A program made the position numbers and the translations under genes. A stretch of 32,346 nt of DNA from NCBI GenBank assembly GCA_022774705.1, contig JALFLM010000043.1:1-32346 (forward strand), read 5' to 3'. The notes beneath the pieces are model-generated. The model was not told the DNA's origin. It saw only the letters and a program-made list of their open reading frames with translations, and made no database searches. The DNA comes from Lachnospiraceae bacterium. GTDB taxonomy: Bacteria; Bacillota; Clostridia; Lachnospirales; Lachnospiraceae. How positions within the stretch are numbered: position 1 is the first letter of the stretch; each line of letters opens with the position of its first letter. Of the stretch, positions 1-9,177 are shown in pieces.

Positions 1-147
1 GCGCCCAAAACTGAGAAAAAGGGAAAATGACAGGGAATATATCGTTAAAACCTGCCTGTATATCTCTTCCCTGACCCTATTCCAGAACATTTATTCGGTA
101 TATATTTAATTATCAAGGTGCACAAGCGTTGAAAATAACTCATTTGA
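1..147. other. Unassigned 5' edge of the window
   Basis: No recognisable gene. On the plus strand a frame open from base 2 ends at the stop near 110-112 and could be the tail of an unknown protein, but nothing in it is diagnostic. In the frame of the downstream BspA-like gene there are stops at 28-30, 46-48, 130-132, 136-138 and 145-147, so the segment cannot encode that protein's missing N-terminus. It may be unrelated DNA joined to a broken gene. Confidence 0.3.
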
Positions 148-246
148 CGCTTCCATCATGAAATAAATTCTATCGTTGTTGAAGAGGGGGTAACAAGCAT
201 CGGTGGTTATGCATTTTATGGATGTAAAAACATTTCCAGTGTAACT

Positions 247-3200
247 TTGGCGGATAGTGTAGTTGACATCGGTGAATTTTCATTTTCGATGTGTTATGGA
301 TTAAACAGTATAATCATTCCTGCGAAAGTGACGTCTATAGGTATGGATGCATTCTCTAATTGCACTAGTTTGAGTGAAGTTTATTTTGATGGTTCAACGC
401 CGGTGTTTGGTTCGGATATGTTTGTTGGAGTAACAGCCACTGCATATTATCCAATGAATAATATTACATGGGGAAAAGAAATGAAACAGAATTATGGTGG
501 TATTGTCGAATGGATTCCCTGGGATGCTGAGGAAAAAGTAAAAATAGATTTTGCTCTGATTCCTGATCAGGTATGGGGATTTAGACAAAATCAGGCAGGA
601 AAATTGAACTATAATCACTATTGGAAATTCTTTCCAATACCTGGCTTTGCTGATTTATTATTCGCTCAAGATGACGGAAGTTCAGGCTTATGCTCAGGAA
701 TGGTAACTTCAGTTATATCCATATCGGGGTATGATACTCCACCAGCAGAGTCTTTCCAGTTAAGTAATGGTAATGCAGTTGCAACGCTGCATGATATTAC
801 AGAATCAGATAGCAAAAGTAAAGTAAATGGAATGAAAGCTTCGGATTATGTTAAGTATGCGTATGTGTATCAAAGAACTCCACTGATAATAGCAGAGGAA
901 AAAAGCCATAAAAATAAATTAGATGAACTTTATAAAGCAATCCGGTCATCCATTTTTGATGATGGTGAATACATCGAGATCCGTATTAGAGGCATTCATA
1001 ATGATCAGGATACGGGGCATGTATTGTTGGCAATGGGGATAGGAAAGAATACCAACGAAGAGACAGAAATTATTGTTTATGATGGAAATTTTCCTGATAA
1101 GTTACAAAAACTTCATATGTATAAAACAAATAATTCCTATACTTCATGGTCTTATTGTGTTTCTGGATTCCTTGACTGGGGAACAGGGAAAGAGTACTCG
1201 CAGATTTCATATACAACGTCGGGTGATAATTTTGCAAAAGATATGTTTTCATCATATGTGGAACAGGGATTATTGATGAATTATAAAGTACTATTATCTG
1301 TACAAAATCAGGATGTGAAGCTTTCCACAGATGATGGAAAAAAACAAAGTTTAAATGAAGAAACAAATGAAAAAATATTAAAAATAGAACCGTATTATGT
1401 TTCTGTGGATGATGAAAAAGATGTATCTGATAATAATACATTTTTTTGGTTGGAAGATGACGGGGAATTAAAATATGAAAATGGGGATGCAGAAAATGAA
1501 ATAAAAACAGCTTCAGAGAATATGACAATAAATGCAGAAATTCCTAGTAGGGCAATACTTATTGTAAATGTATCTGATGCAGACTCTCAGTATGCTAATA
1601 TTCAAAACATATCTCAAGGCGATAGTTTTGAAATAGAATATTTTTTGTATGATAATGAAAAGAAAGAAAATATAAGCATTAAAGGAATTGCTTCTGACAG
1701 TGTGGAAACATCAAAAAGTACGGATGGATCAATTATTGTTGAAGGCTCAGAAACATTATCAGTTGAAAAAACGAGTGATGATGGAAAAAAATACGAAACA
1801 ATAGATTTTGAAACAAATAATCAATCTGTTAAAATTTCCAGCGAATTTGATGGGGAGATGAACATTAAACTTGATTCTGATGGAGACGGTAATTATGATA
1901 AAGATATTCCTTATACAAATTCTGCGCCTGCAACCGACCTCTCCACCTGCACCATGACAGTCTCTCAGTCTGCTTACACCTATACCGGTAAAGCAATCAC
2001 TCCCACCGTCACCATCACCGACGGAGCGAATACTCTGAAAGATGGTACCGACTACACGGTTACATATACCGACAACATCAATGCCGGTACAGCCACAGTT
2101 ACAGCCACTGGTCAGGGCAGTTATACCGACAGTCTGAACACGACATTTACCATAAACAAAGCATCCCAGAAGGTAAAAGCATCAATCGCTTCCTCTACAA
2201 TCAAGTACGGAGGAAAGTCACCGATTAAAGCTTCCGGAATCGGGCAACTGACGTATACATCGGATAATACGAAGGTTGTAAAGGTGGATTCAAAAGGTGG
2301 CGTGACAGCCGGAGTACCCGGAAAAGCGGTAATTACTATCAAAGCTGCCGGGGATGAAAACCATAAATCTGCAAAGACAACGCTGACAATCACTGTAAAA
2401 TATGCGATAACGTACAAGCTGAACGGCGGAACCAATGCAAAAAGTAATCCTGCGTTTTACGATTCGACCACAGCAACCATCAAACTGGCGAATCCGACCC
2501 GTACAGGATATACCTTCAAAGGCTGGTATTCAGACAGCAAATTCAAGACAAAAGTAACCTACATCAAGAAGGGAAGTACAGGAAACAGGACGCTGTACGC
2601 AAAATGGAGTGCCAACACCTACACAATCAAATTTAGCGGAAACGGTGCGAAAAGCGGCAGTATGGCGTCAAAGACATCACTGAAATACGGAATTTCCTAT
2701 ATGCTGCCGGCCAATACGTTTCAAGCGAAAATCGGTTATATTTTCAACGGATGGAATACGAAAGCGGATGGAAGCGGAAAATCCTATGCCAATAAAGCCA
2801 GCGTAAAGAACCTGACCAGTAAAAACGGCGGAGTGGTAACTCTTTACGCTCAGTGGAAAAAGGTGAAATACACCATAACCTACAAGCTGAACGGCGGAAC
2901 CAACGCTAAAGGAAATCCATCATCTTATTATGTAACGACATTGACGATTAAACTGGCGAATCCGACCCGTACAGGATATACCTTCAAAGGCTGGTATGCG
3001 GACAGCAGTTACAGAACAAAGGTAACATCCATCACGAAAGGAAGTACAGGAAACAGGAGGTTGTACGCAAAATGGAGTGCCAATACCTATACAATCAAGT
3101 TCAACGGAAACGGTGCGAAAAGCGGCAGTATGGCGTCAAAGGCATCACTGAAATACGGTATTTCCTATACATTGCCGGCCAATACGTTTCAAGCGAAAAT

Positions 3201-5700
3201 CGGTTATATTTTCAACGGATGGAATACAAAAGCGGATGGAAGCGGAAAATCCTATGCCAATAAGGCCAGCGTAAAGAACCTGACCAGTAAAAACGGCGGA
3301 GTGGTAACTCTTTATGCTCAGTGGAAAAAGGTGAAATATACCATAACCTACAAGCTGAGCGGAGGAACCAATGCGAAAGGGAATCCGGCGTTCTACTATG
3401 TAACAACTACAACCATCAGGCTGGCAAATCCGACCCAGGCGGGATATACCTTCAAAGGCTGGTATGCGGACAGCAGTTTTAAAACAAAGGTAACGGAGAT
3501 TGTTAAGGGAAGTACAGGAAACAGGACGCTGTATGCAAAGTGGACCAAAAATCCGGCAGTACATATTAAAAACTGTATGGTTATTTTATCTAAAACGGTA
3601 TACACATACGATGGAACTGCTAAAAAACCTTCTGTGACTGTGAAAGATGGAAACAGCACATTGGTTAATGGTAAAGATTATACTGTAACATATGTCAATA
3701 ATATCAATGCGGGAACTGCCGCTGTTACAGTTACCGGCAAAAATCGGTACACTGGTTCGGTTAAGAAATCATTTTCTATTAAAATGCCTTCCAAACCAGT
3801 GATGGTATGGAATGGAAAAACCGCTTCTTCATTCTATTACGGAACAGGCACAAAAGAGAATCCGTATGTGATAGCGTCTGCAGAGGAACTGGCATATCTG
3901 GCAAAGACTGTTAATGCAGGAAAGAAATATACCGGTAAATATTTTGTTCTGGAAAATGATATTATTCTGAATAAAACAGATAATTTTGAGGCATGGTCAG
4001 AGGAAGCACCTGCCAATGAATGGACTTCCATCGGTATCTGCACAGGTGTAGGAACAGGTATGGGCTTTAACGGGACACTGGATGGTCAGGGGCATGTGAT
4101 CAGGGGATTGTATATCAATACGGGCAATATTTATGCAGGACTGTTTGGATATGTGCTGTCGGAAGCAGATATCAGCAATCTGAGTCTGGAAGACAGTTAT
4201 GTTTCCATATACAGTGGTGCAAAGGCCTGTATGGCAGGCTGTCTTGCTTCTTATTCTCAGGGCATGATTTATAACTGCAGGCTCCGTGGATATTGTGAAC
4301 TGCGTTTTTCCTCTATTGATGAACTGAATCACAATGGAGGAGCTGCAGCAGGCGGCTTTGTGGGGTATAATGAAGGAACTGTTTTTGGATGTATCAATGG
4401 GGCAGAAGGAAAAATAGTTTTAAAGGATGGACAGTATTTCTGCTATGAAGGCGGAGGAGGCGGTATTGTTGGTATAAATGAAAGGACGGTTAACAGCTGT
4501 CGTTTTACCGGAACACTGGAAATTGAAAAAATCAATACAGCTGAGGCTTTGAGGGCAGATTATATAGGAGGCATTGTTGGTGATAATAACACTGCAGGGG
4601 CAGTGGTGAACTGTCAGAATTCGGGTAAGATGGTGATTCGCGAAGAGTTGAAATCCCAAAGGCAGGATCCACTGTACCCAGGCGGTATATGCGGAGGGAA
4701 TACCGGTATTGTTCAGAATTGTTGTAATCTGGGGCCGATGTCGGTAATCATTCAGGTTGCAAACAGCAGCTATTCGCTGTACGGGAATACAGGAGGAATT
4801 GCCGCGTGTAATTATGGATATGTGGAAAATTGCTTCAGCACGGAATCAGCATCTATTCAGGGATATCAGTCCATGGAAAAAGGCGGTATAGTCGGAAATA
4901 ACAGCTCTGATGGTATCGCAATGAACTGTTATTGGAAGCAGAGTGGTTTTACAGCAGCCGGAGATAACAGCGGAATTATCACGGAATGCAAAACATTTGC
5001 TCAGAAGGATGGAAAAGCAGTGCTGTCTGGAACAGTGCTGGGAACAACTGATCTGACAAAGGCCTTGAATGCATGGATTACACAGAGAGCTGGTGATTCC
5101 GGATTTAGCCGTTATCGAAAATGGGCTTCAGGATCGAATTTGCCTGTATTTGGATCATCTGTCGCAAAAGATAATGTGTATACTGCCGTGAAAATACCGT
5201 CTGATCGATGTGGAGATCATATTACCTGGTCACTGAAAAACGGTGTGCTGACCTTAAGCGGCTCAGGAGAAATGTACAATTACTCTTATGGAACTACGCC
5301 ATGGTACAATCAGAAAAGTTCTGTAAAGAAAGTTGTTATTGATAATAGAATTACAAGCATTGGAAACTGGGCTTTTCTTGAATGCAGATATCTGGCACAG
5401 ATCAGGATTCCAGGCAGTGTAAAATCGATAGGTACACGTGCTTTTCAGAGCTGCGATAGTCTGAGAGAAATAGAAATACCGGCATCAGTTGATATGATTT
5501 ATGCTGAAGCATTCTTTGACTGTGAGAACATTCTGAAAATAGTATTCCGTAATGCATCTATTGAGTTCGGAGACAGTTATATGTCGGATGGGGATCTTGG
5601 AATCGAAAATAAGAGTACCTGTGTTCTCTATGGTTACAAAAACTCTACAGTACAGGAATATGCAGGTAAATTCGGATACAAATTCAAAATACTCGAATAG
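247..5700 (+). CDS. BspA-like leucine-rich-repeat surface protein with a papain-like module and InlB-type repeats, 5'-truncated
   Basis: Very large mosaic protein, expected outside the cell from its domains but with no signal peptide left. In order (residues from the TTG at 247): BspA-type LRRs (1-60); a possible papain/C39-like cysteine peptidase module (about 98-312) with C149 in a GLCSGM motif, H258 in GHVLLAMG and D279 in YDGNFP; an acidic beta-rich region; a YTYTGKAITP-type Ig-like domain; a Big_2-like domain; five InlB/Flg_new modules (719-1100) with GYTFKGWY and LYAKW motifs; a second YTYDGTAKKP domain; GLUG/beta-helix-like repeats (about 1180-1640); and terminal LRRs with SIGNWAF and SIGTRAF. 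No LPXTG motif is seen. The same frame continues upstream to 148 and encodes another LRR, but contains no ATG or GTG, so TTG 247 is only a nominal start and the gene has probably lost its beginning. Adhesion or proteolysis is inferred from the families only. Confidence 0.8.
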   Translation: MADSVVDIGEFSFSMCYGLNSIIIPAKVTSIGMDAFSNCTSLSEVYFDGSTPVFGSDMFVGVTATAYYPMNNITWGKEMKQNYGGIVEWIPWDAEEKVKIDFALIPDQVWGFRQNQAGKLNYNHYWKFFPIPGFADLLFAQDDGSSGLCSGMVTSVISISGYDTPPAESFQLSNGNAVATLHDITESDSKSKVNGMKASDYVKYAYVYQRTPLIIAEEKSHKNKLDELYKAIRSSIFDDGEYIEIRIRGIHNDQDTGHVLLAMGIGKNTNEETEIIVYDGNFPDKLQKLHMYKTNNSYTSWSYCVSGFLDWGTGKEYSQISYTTSGDNFAKDMFSSYVEQGLLMNYKVLLSVQNQDVKLSTDDGKKQSLNEETNEKILKIEPYYVSVDDEKDVSDNNTFFWLEDDGELKYENGDAENEIKTASENMTINAEIPSRAILIVNVSDADSQYANIQNISQGDSFEIEYFLYDNEKKENISIKGIASDSVETSKSTDGSIIVEGSETLSVEKTSDDGKKYETIDFETNNQSVKISSEFDGEMNIKLDSDGDGNYDKDIPYTNSAPATDLSTCTMTVSQSAYTYTGKAITPTVTITDGANTLKDGTDYTVTYTDNINAGTATVTATGQGSYTDSLNTTFTINKASQKVKASIASSTIKYGGKSPIKASGIGQLTYTSDNTKVVKVDSKGGVTAGVPGKAVITIKAAGDENHKSAKTTLTITVKYAITYKLNGGTNAKSNPAFYDSTTATIKLANPTRTGYTFKGWYSDSKFKTKVTYIKKGSTGNRTLYAKWSANTYTIKFSGNGAKSGSMASKTSLKYGISYMLPANTFQAKIGYIFNGWNTKADGSGKSYANKASVKNLTSKNGGVVTLYAQWKKVKYTITYKLNGGTNAKGNPSSYYVTTLTIKLANPTRTGYTFKGWYADSSYRTKVTSITKGSTGNRRLYAKWSANTYTIKFNGNGAKSGSMASKASLKYGISYTLPANTFQAKIGYIFNGWNTKADGSGKSYANKASVKNLTSKNGGVVTLYAQWKKVKYTITYKLSGGTNAKGNPAFYYVTTTTIRLANPTQAGYTFKGWYADSSFKTKVTEIVKGSTGNRTLYAKWTKNPAVHIKNCMVILSKTVYTYDGTAKKPSVTVKDGNSTLVNGKDYTVTYVNNINAGTAAVTVTGKNRYTGSVKKSFSIKMPSKPVMVWNGKTASSFYYGTGTKENPYVIASAEELAYLAKTVNAGKKYTGKYFVLENDIILNKTDNFEAWSEEAPANEWTSIGICTGVGTGMGFNGTLDGQGHVIRGLYINTGNIYAGLFGYVLSEADISNLSLEDSYVSIYSGAKACMAGCLASYSQGMIYNCRLRGYCELRFSSIDELNHNGGAAAGGFVGYNEGTVFGCINGAEGKIVLKDGQYFCYEGGGGGIVGINERTVNSCRFTGTLEIEKINTAEALRADYIGGIVGDNNTAGAVVNCQNSGKMVIREELKSQRQDPLYPGGICGGNTGIVQNCCNLGPMSVIIQVANSSYSLYGNTGGIAACNYGYVENCFSTESASIQGYQSMEKGGIVGNNSSDGIAMNCYWKQSGFTAAGDNSGIITECKTFAQKDGKAVLSGTVLGTTDLTKALNAWITQRAGDSGFSRYRKWASGSNLPVFGSSVAKDNVYTAVKIPSDRCGDHITWSLKNGVLTLSGSGEMYNYSYGTTPWYNQKSSVKKVVIDNRITSIGNWAFLECRYLAQIRIPGSVKSIGTRAFQSCDSLREIEIPASVDMIYAEAFFDCENILKIVFRNASIEFGDSYMSDGDLGIENKSTCVLYGYKNSTVQEYAGKFGYKFKILE
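2413..3545 (+). repeat. 468-bp in-frame tandem repeat (InlB/Flg_new module pairs)
   Basis: The segment starting tacaagctgaacgg at 2413 recurs at 2881 and 3349, an exact spacing of 468 bp (156 codons). Each unit encodes an A module (GYTFKGWY to LYAKW) and a B module (GYIFNGWNTKADGSG to LYAQW). There are two full units and a final A module. The B modules are nearly identical at DNA level, so unequal recombination could change copy number without shifting the frame. Confidence 0.9.
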
Positions 5701-5752
5701 CAGATTCCGGATGCATTATCCGATTAGAAATTGGTCAAACTGAATTAAAATG

Positions 5753-5798
5753 AAAACAGCCTTCCAGCAGCATACAAAACTGCTGAAGGGCTGTTTTT
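5753..5798 (+). terminator. Rho-independent terminator after the BspA-like gene
   Basis: Stem aaaacagccttccagcag against ctgctgaagggctgtttt with a short A-rich loop, ending in a run of T. It lies about 50 bp after the stop at 5700. Confidence 0.8.
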
Positions 5799-5895
5799 GA
5801 TATGCGCGCATCGTATCATATTCTCAGAGCAACTTATATTTTACCTTCCTTTACATAAAATTTTACAGAAACTTCAATTGTTCTTTTTGCAGGGA

Positions 5896-5904
5896 TGTTA
5901 CAAT
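5896..5904 (+). promoter_or_regulatory. Extended -10 promoter candidate for the metallophosphoesterase gene
   Basis: TGTTACAAT matches an extended -10 (TGn followed by TACAAT at 5899-5904). A TTGTTC lies upstream with a short 15-nt spacer, so the -35 is weak. The 5' untranslated region would be about 45 nt and carries AAGGAGG at 5945-5951. Confidence 0.4.
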
Positions 5905-5956
5905 GCAGACATGTTTTCAATAGAAAATTACATTATTCCATTTTAAGGAGGAAGCT

Positions 5957-7819
5957 ATGAAAGCGAACAAATTATTAGCAGCATCTCTGGCAATGGGCCT
6001 GGTGGTATCCACCATGTTTACACCCGTTTTATCTGCGTCTGCGGCCGGCAGCAAGTCTTACGGCGGAGAGGTAGATGTAAGCACAAGTACATTCAAGGCA
6101 GACACGGACAACAGTGCCGCTTTTCAGACATGGAGAGATGGTGTCTGGAGTACGGAAAAGGCTGATTCCGGAAAGATTGCTCTGACACCCGGTAAGACGG
6201 AAAAGGATCTGAATTTTGCATGGTACAGTGAAAAATCCGGTACTCCGGCGGTTCGCATCTGGAAGAAGAATCAGGAGAAAAAAGCCAGTATCGTAAAAGG
6301 TACAGCAACTGAAATTGCGAAGGAAAACTGGCAGGGAAGCGTATATACTGCTTCCAATAAAGTTTCTGTTAAAAATTATCTGAAAGCAAATACAACCTAT
6401 GTATATCAGTACACGGATAATTATACCGGCAAAAATACCGTCTGGTCAGAGACCGAGACTTACAAAACCGGCAGTTTCAGCAGTTTTTCCGTAATTCTGA
6501 CCGGTGACCCTCAGATCGGTGCTTCCGGCAGTTCCGATGATTATACTGCTTCCGACAGCAGTGCGGCCAGAGATACCTACAACTGGAATCTGACCATGGA
6601 AAGTGCAATGGAAAAGGCACCTAATGCTGCTTTCCTGCTGTCCGCTGGTGATCAGATCGATAAGAGCGGAGCAACAAAGGAAGATGATCTTAAGACAAGA
6701 GAAAGCGAATATGCCGGTTATCTGTATCCGGAGGTATTCAGAAGCCTTCCGATTGCATCAACCATCGGCAATCATGATTCCGCCGGCGTGGACTACACTC
6801 TGCATTTCAACAATCCCAATTCCGGAGATGGTCTGGGAAGCACGGCAGCTGGAAATGATTATTATTTCTCCTATGGTGATGTCCTGTTTATCAGTCTGAA
6901 CAGCAATAACCGGAATCAGGCCGAGCATCGGGAACTGATGACAAAAGCAGTGAACAGTCATAAAGATGCCGCATGGAAAATCGTGATCTTCCACAGTGAT
7001 ATTTACGGTTCCGGCGAACCTCATGCAGATACCGATGCGGCAAGCAACCGTATCATTTTCGCTCCTCTGATGGATGAATTTGATATTGATGTCTGTCTTA
7101 CCGGTCATGATCACACCTATTCCAGAAGTTACCAGATTCTGAACGGCAATGTGGTTGATTACGATCTGAGCAGAGGTTCTGTAAAGAACCCCGAAGGTAC
7201 TCTGTACATTACAACGGGTTCCGGCTCCGGCAGCAAATATTACAACCTGCTGAACTACACTCCCTATTATATCGCAGAGAGAACCAACGTATGTCTGCCT
7301 GCTTATTCCACAATGAAATTCTCAAAGAATTCTTTCACTATCTGCACTTATGATTATGAAGGAAATCAGTATGCGGATGCATTTACCATTACCAAATCAA
7401 TGTGCGGTAATGTAAGTGCAGTCAGTCTGCTGGAAAAAGCTGAGTCCATTAATGAAAAACTTTATACGGAAAGCAGTGTGAAAGCAGTGAAAAAAGCAGC
7501 TGCAGAGCTGAAGAATCTGTGTGTTCTGGAGGATCCTTTTGCGGAAATGGCATCTGTTGCTTTTGGAACCGATGCAGATCCTTTTACCGGCTATGGTTCT
7601 GTAAAAAGTGATTACAGATATGTAGCATCAGAAGGCAAGACAGTAAACCGTCTGGGCGAGGGTTATTCAACACTGATCGACAAGACGATCTACATGCAGC
7701 TGAACGGAGATGAAGTATCTGTAGTCAGTGCAAAAACCTATGAAAACGCAAAGCAGAATCTGATCAGAGCACTGTGCGGTCTGAAGAAAGTGAAGAAGAC
7801 CGGACATGGAAAGCACTGA
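5957..7819 (+). CDS. Secreted purple-acid-phosphatase-like metallophosphoesterase
   Basis: A 620-residue exported enzyme expected to hydrolyse phosphate esters with a two-metal centre. Residues 1-30 form a typical signal peptide: two Lys, a hydrophobic core and an SASAAG cleavage region. An N-terminal fibronectin/PAP-like beta domain (about 60-170) precedes the catalytic domain. All metallophosphatase blocks are visible: GDPQIG (D184), GDQID (D232), GNHD (N272, H273), FHSD (H346) and TGHDHTYSR (H384, H386). The tail from about 480 is alpha-helical in character and ends in basic residues, with no sortase motif. The start is supported by AAGGAGG six bases upstream of ATG. The gene stands alone between a terminator and a hairpin. 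A role in phosphate scavenging is inferred from the family; the substrate is unknown. Confidence 0.88.
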   Translation: MKANKLLAASLAMGLVVSTMFTPVLSASAAGSKSYGGEVDVSTSTFKADTDNSAAFQTWRDGVWSTEKADSGKIALTPGKTEKDLNFAWYSEKSGTPAVRIWKKNQEKKASIVKGTATEIAKENWQGSVYTASNKVSVKNYLKANTTYVYQYTDNYTGKNTVWSETETYKTGSFSSFSVILTGDPQIGASGSSDDYTASDSSAARDTYNWNLTMESAMEKAPNAAFLLSAGDQIDKSGATKEDDLKTRESEYAGYLYPEVFRSLPIASTIGNHDSAGVDYTLHFNNPNSGDGLGSTAAGNDYYFSYGDVLFISLNSNNRNQAEHRELMTKAVNSHKDAAWKIVIFHSDIYGSGEPHADTDAASNRIIFAPLMDEFDIDVCLTGHDHTYSRSYQILNGNVVDYDLSRGSVKNPEGTLYITTGSGSGSKYYNLLNYTPYYIAERTNVCLPAYSTMKFSKNSFTICTYDYEGNQYADAFTITKSMCGNVSAVSLLEKAESINEKLYTESSVKAVKKAAAELKNLCVLEDPFAEMASVAFGTDADPFTGYGSVKSDYRYVASEGKTVNRLGEGYSTLIDKTIYMQLNGDEVSVVSAKTYENAKQNLIRALCGLKKVKKTGHGKH

Positions 7820-7902
7820 TAAAGAAAATGCAGATAAAGTCCGGATACAGAAAGAACGGATAAAGAAAAATTCAGATGAGATAACTCAGGTAAATTAAAA
7901 GT

Positions 7903-7930
7903 CGAGGGTGACTCTGAAGAGTCACCCTCG
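7903..7930. terminator. Perfect 12-bp hairpin between the phosphoesterase and yibE/F genes
   Basis: cgagggtgactc, loop tgaa, gagtcaccctcg: a perfect 12-bp stem. No T-run follows on the plus strand. On the minus strand it is followed by ttttaattta. It may end the phosphoesterase transcript or act in the leader of the next gene. Confidence 0.5.
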
Positions 7931-7968
7931 ATAACATGAAAAACAGGAATCATGGAAGAACAGGGAAG

Positions 7969-9096
7969 ATGAAGATCAGGAGTAAGGAAAAAGCATTAAT
8001 TATCGGAATCTATGCTGCTATGATATTGATACTGGCCGGTGCGGTTCTGTTTTATCAGAAGGTGGAGCGGACGCCGCTTGTACCCGATGACGGGACGGAA
8101 TTTGCCAGAGCTGTTGTACTGGAAGTGACCAGTGAAGAACCGGCCCGGGAAGGAATCGATGCCGGAAATCAGCAGCTGCGGCTGAAAATTACGTCGGGAA
8201 ATCATAAAGGTGAAATCGTTGAAGGATCCAGCATGAACGGGTATCTGTACGGTGCATACTGCGAGGAGGGGACAAAGGTAATTGTTCGCCTCAGCGAGTA
8301 TGACGGCTCTGTTGCAGCCAGCGTGTATAATTATGACAGGGAACTGCCGATCCTGCTCATAGTCGTCTTTTTCCTGGCCATGATGTGGCTGGTTGGCGGA
8401 AAACGGGGAATTCATTCCATTACAGCACTTGTTTTTACATTCGTCCTGATTCTGGCACTGTATATTCCTCTTATGTACATTGGCTGTTCTCCGTTTCTGG
8501 CGGCAGTCTTCTGCGTGGCCCTCATTACCTCTCTCTCCATTCTGCTGATCGGAGGCATCACAAGAAAGTCGCTGTGCGCGATCATCGGCACCGTGGCAGG
8601 GGTAGTGGCAGCAGGAGTGATTGCCCTGATTTTCGGAAAAGCTGCTCATATCAGCGGCAATAACGTGGAAAATATTGAAACGCTGGTCTATATCGGTCAG
8701 AATACGAAGCTGAATATCAGTGAAATGCTGTTTTCCGGGATTCTGATTTCTTCGCTGGGTGCTGTAATGGATGTTGCCATGTCCGTTTCCTCCGCTCTCA
8801 CAGAAATCAGTGAAAAATCCCCTGGTATTTCCCGGAAAGAGCTGTTTGGGTCCGGCATGCAGATAGGGCGTGATATGATAGGAACCATGTCCAATACTCT
8901 GATTCTGGCTTACGTGGGAAGCTCCATCAATACGCTGATGATCATCTATGCATATCAGTATTCTACTCATCAGGTTTTTGGCATGTATTCCATCGGAATT
9001 GAAATCATGCAGAGCCTGTCGGGAACACTGGGAATTATCCTGACCGTTCCTTTTGTCTCGGCTGTAAGCGCATATGCTATGCATAAAAAGAAATAG
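7969..9096 (+). CDS. YibE/F family multi-pass membrane protein
   Basis: Member of the YibE/F family, whose molecular function is not established. From the ATG at 7969 it is 375 residues: one N-terminal membrane helix, an external beta-rich domain (about 35-130), then a cluster of about seven hydrophobic helices. The family signature is clear in the C-terminal half: GAVMDVAMSVSSALTEI and IGRDMIGTMSNTLILAYVG. An in-frame ATG at 7936 would add 11 residues, but it lies six bases after a stable hairpin and has no Shine-Dalgarno. AGGGA and GGAAG precede the 7969 ATG, so the latter is preferred. The gene is followed by a strong bidirectional hairpin and faces the flotillin-like gene. Confidence 0.85.
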   Translation: MKIRSKEKALIIGIYAAMILILAGAVLFYQKVERTPLVPDDGTEFARAVVLEVTSEEPAREGIDAGNQQLRLKITSGNHKGEIVEGSSMNGYLYGAYCEEGTKVIVRLSEYDGSVAASVYNYDRELPILLIVVFFLAMMWLVGGKRGIHSITALVFTFVLILALYIPLMYIGCSPFLAAVFCVALITSLSILLIGGITRKSLCAIIGTVAGVVAAGVIALIFGKAAHISGNNVENIETLVYIGQNTKLNISEMLFSGILISSLGAVMDVAMSVSSALTEISEKSPGISRKELFGSGMQIGRDMIGTMSNTLILAYVGSSINTLMIIYAYQYSTHQVFGMYSIGIEIMQSLSGTLGIILTVPFVSAVSAYAMHKKK

Positions 9097-9120
9097 AACA
9101 GTAGCAGATATAGTAATAGT

Positions 9121-9177
9121 AAAGCCAAACGACCGCCGCTGGATTTTGAAAAGTCCGGCGGCGGTCATTTGGCTTTT
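9121..9177. terminator. Bidirectional terminator between convergent genes
   Basis: A long GC-rich stem (aagccaaacgaccgccgc against ggcggcggtcatttggctt) lies between the stop of the YibE/F gene and the stop of the flotillin-like gene. It is followed by T-rich sequence on the plus strand and preceded by A-rich sequence, as expected for a shared terminator. Confidence 0.8.

Noticed and set aside
7996-9168. Minus-strand frame of 390 codons opposite the YibE/F gene
   Set aside because: Composition (many His, Gln, Asn) and the strong YibE/F motifs on the other strand show it is a shadow.
9121-9177. Attachment site of a mobile element
   Set aside because: The inverted repeat between convergent stops with flanking A/T tracts is explained fully as a bidirectional terminator.
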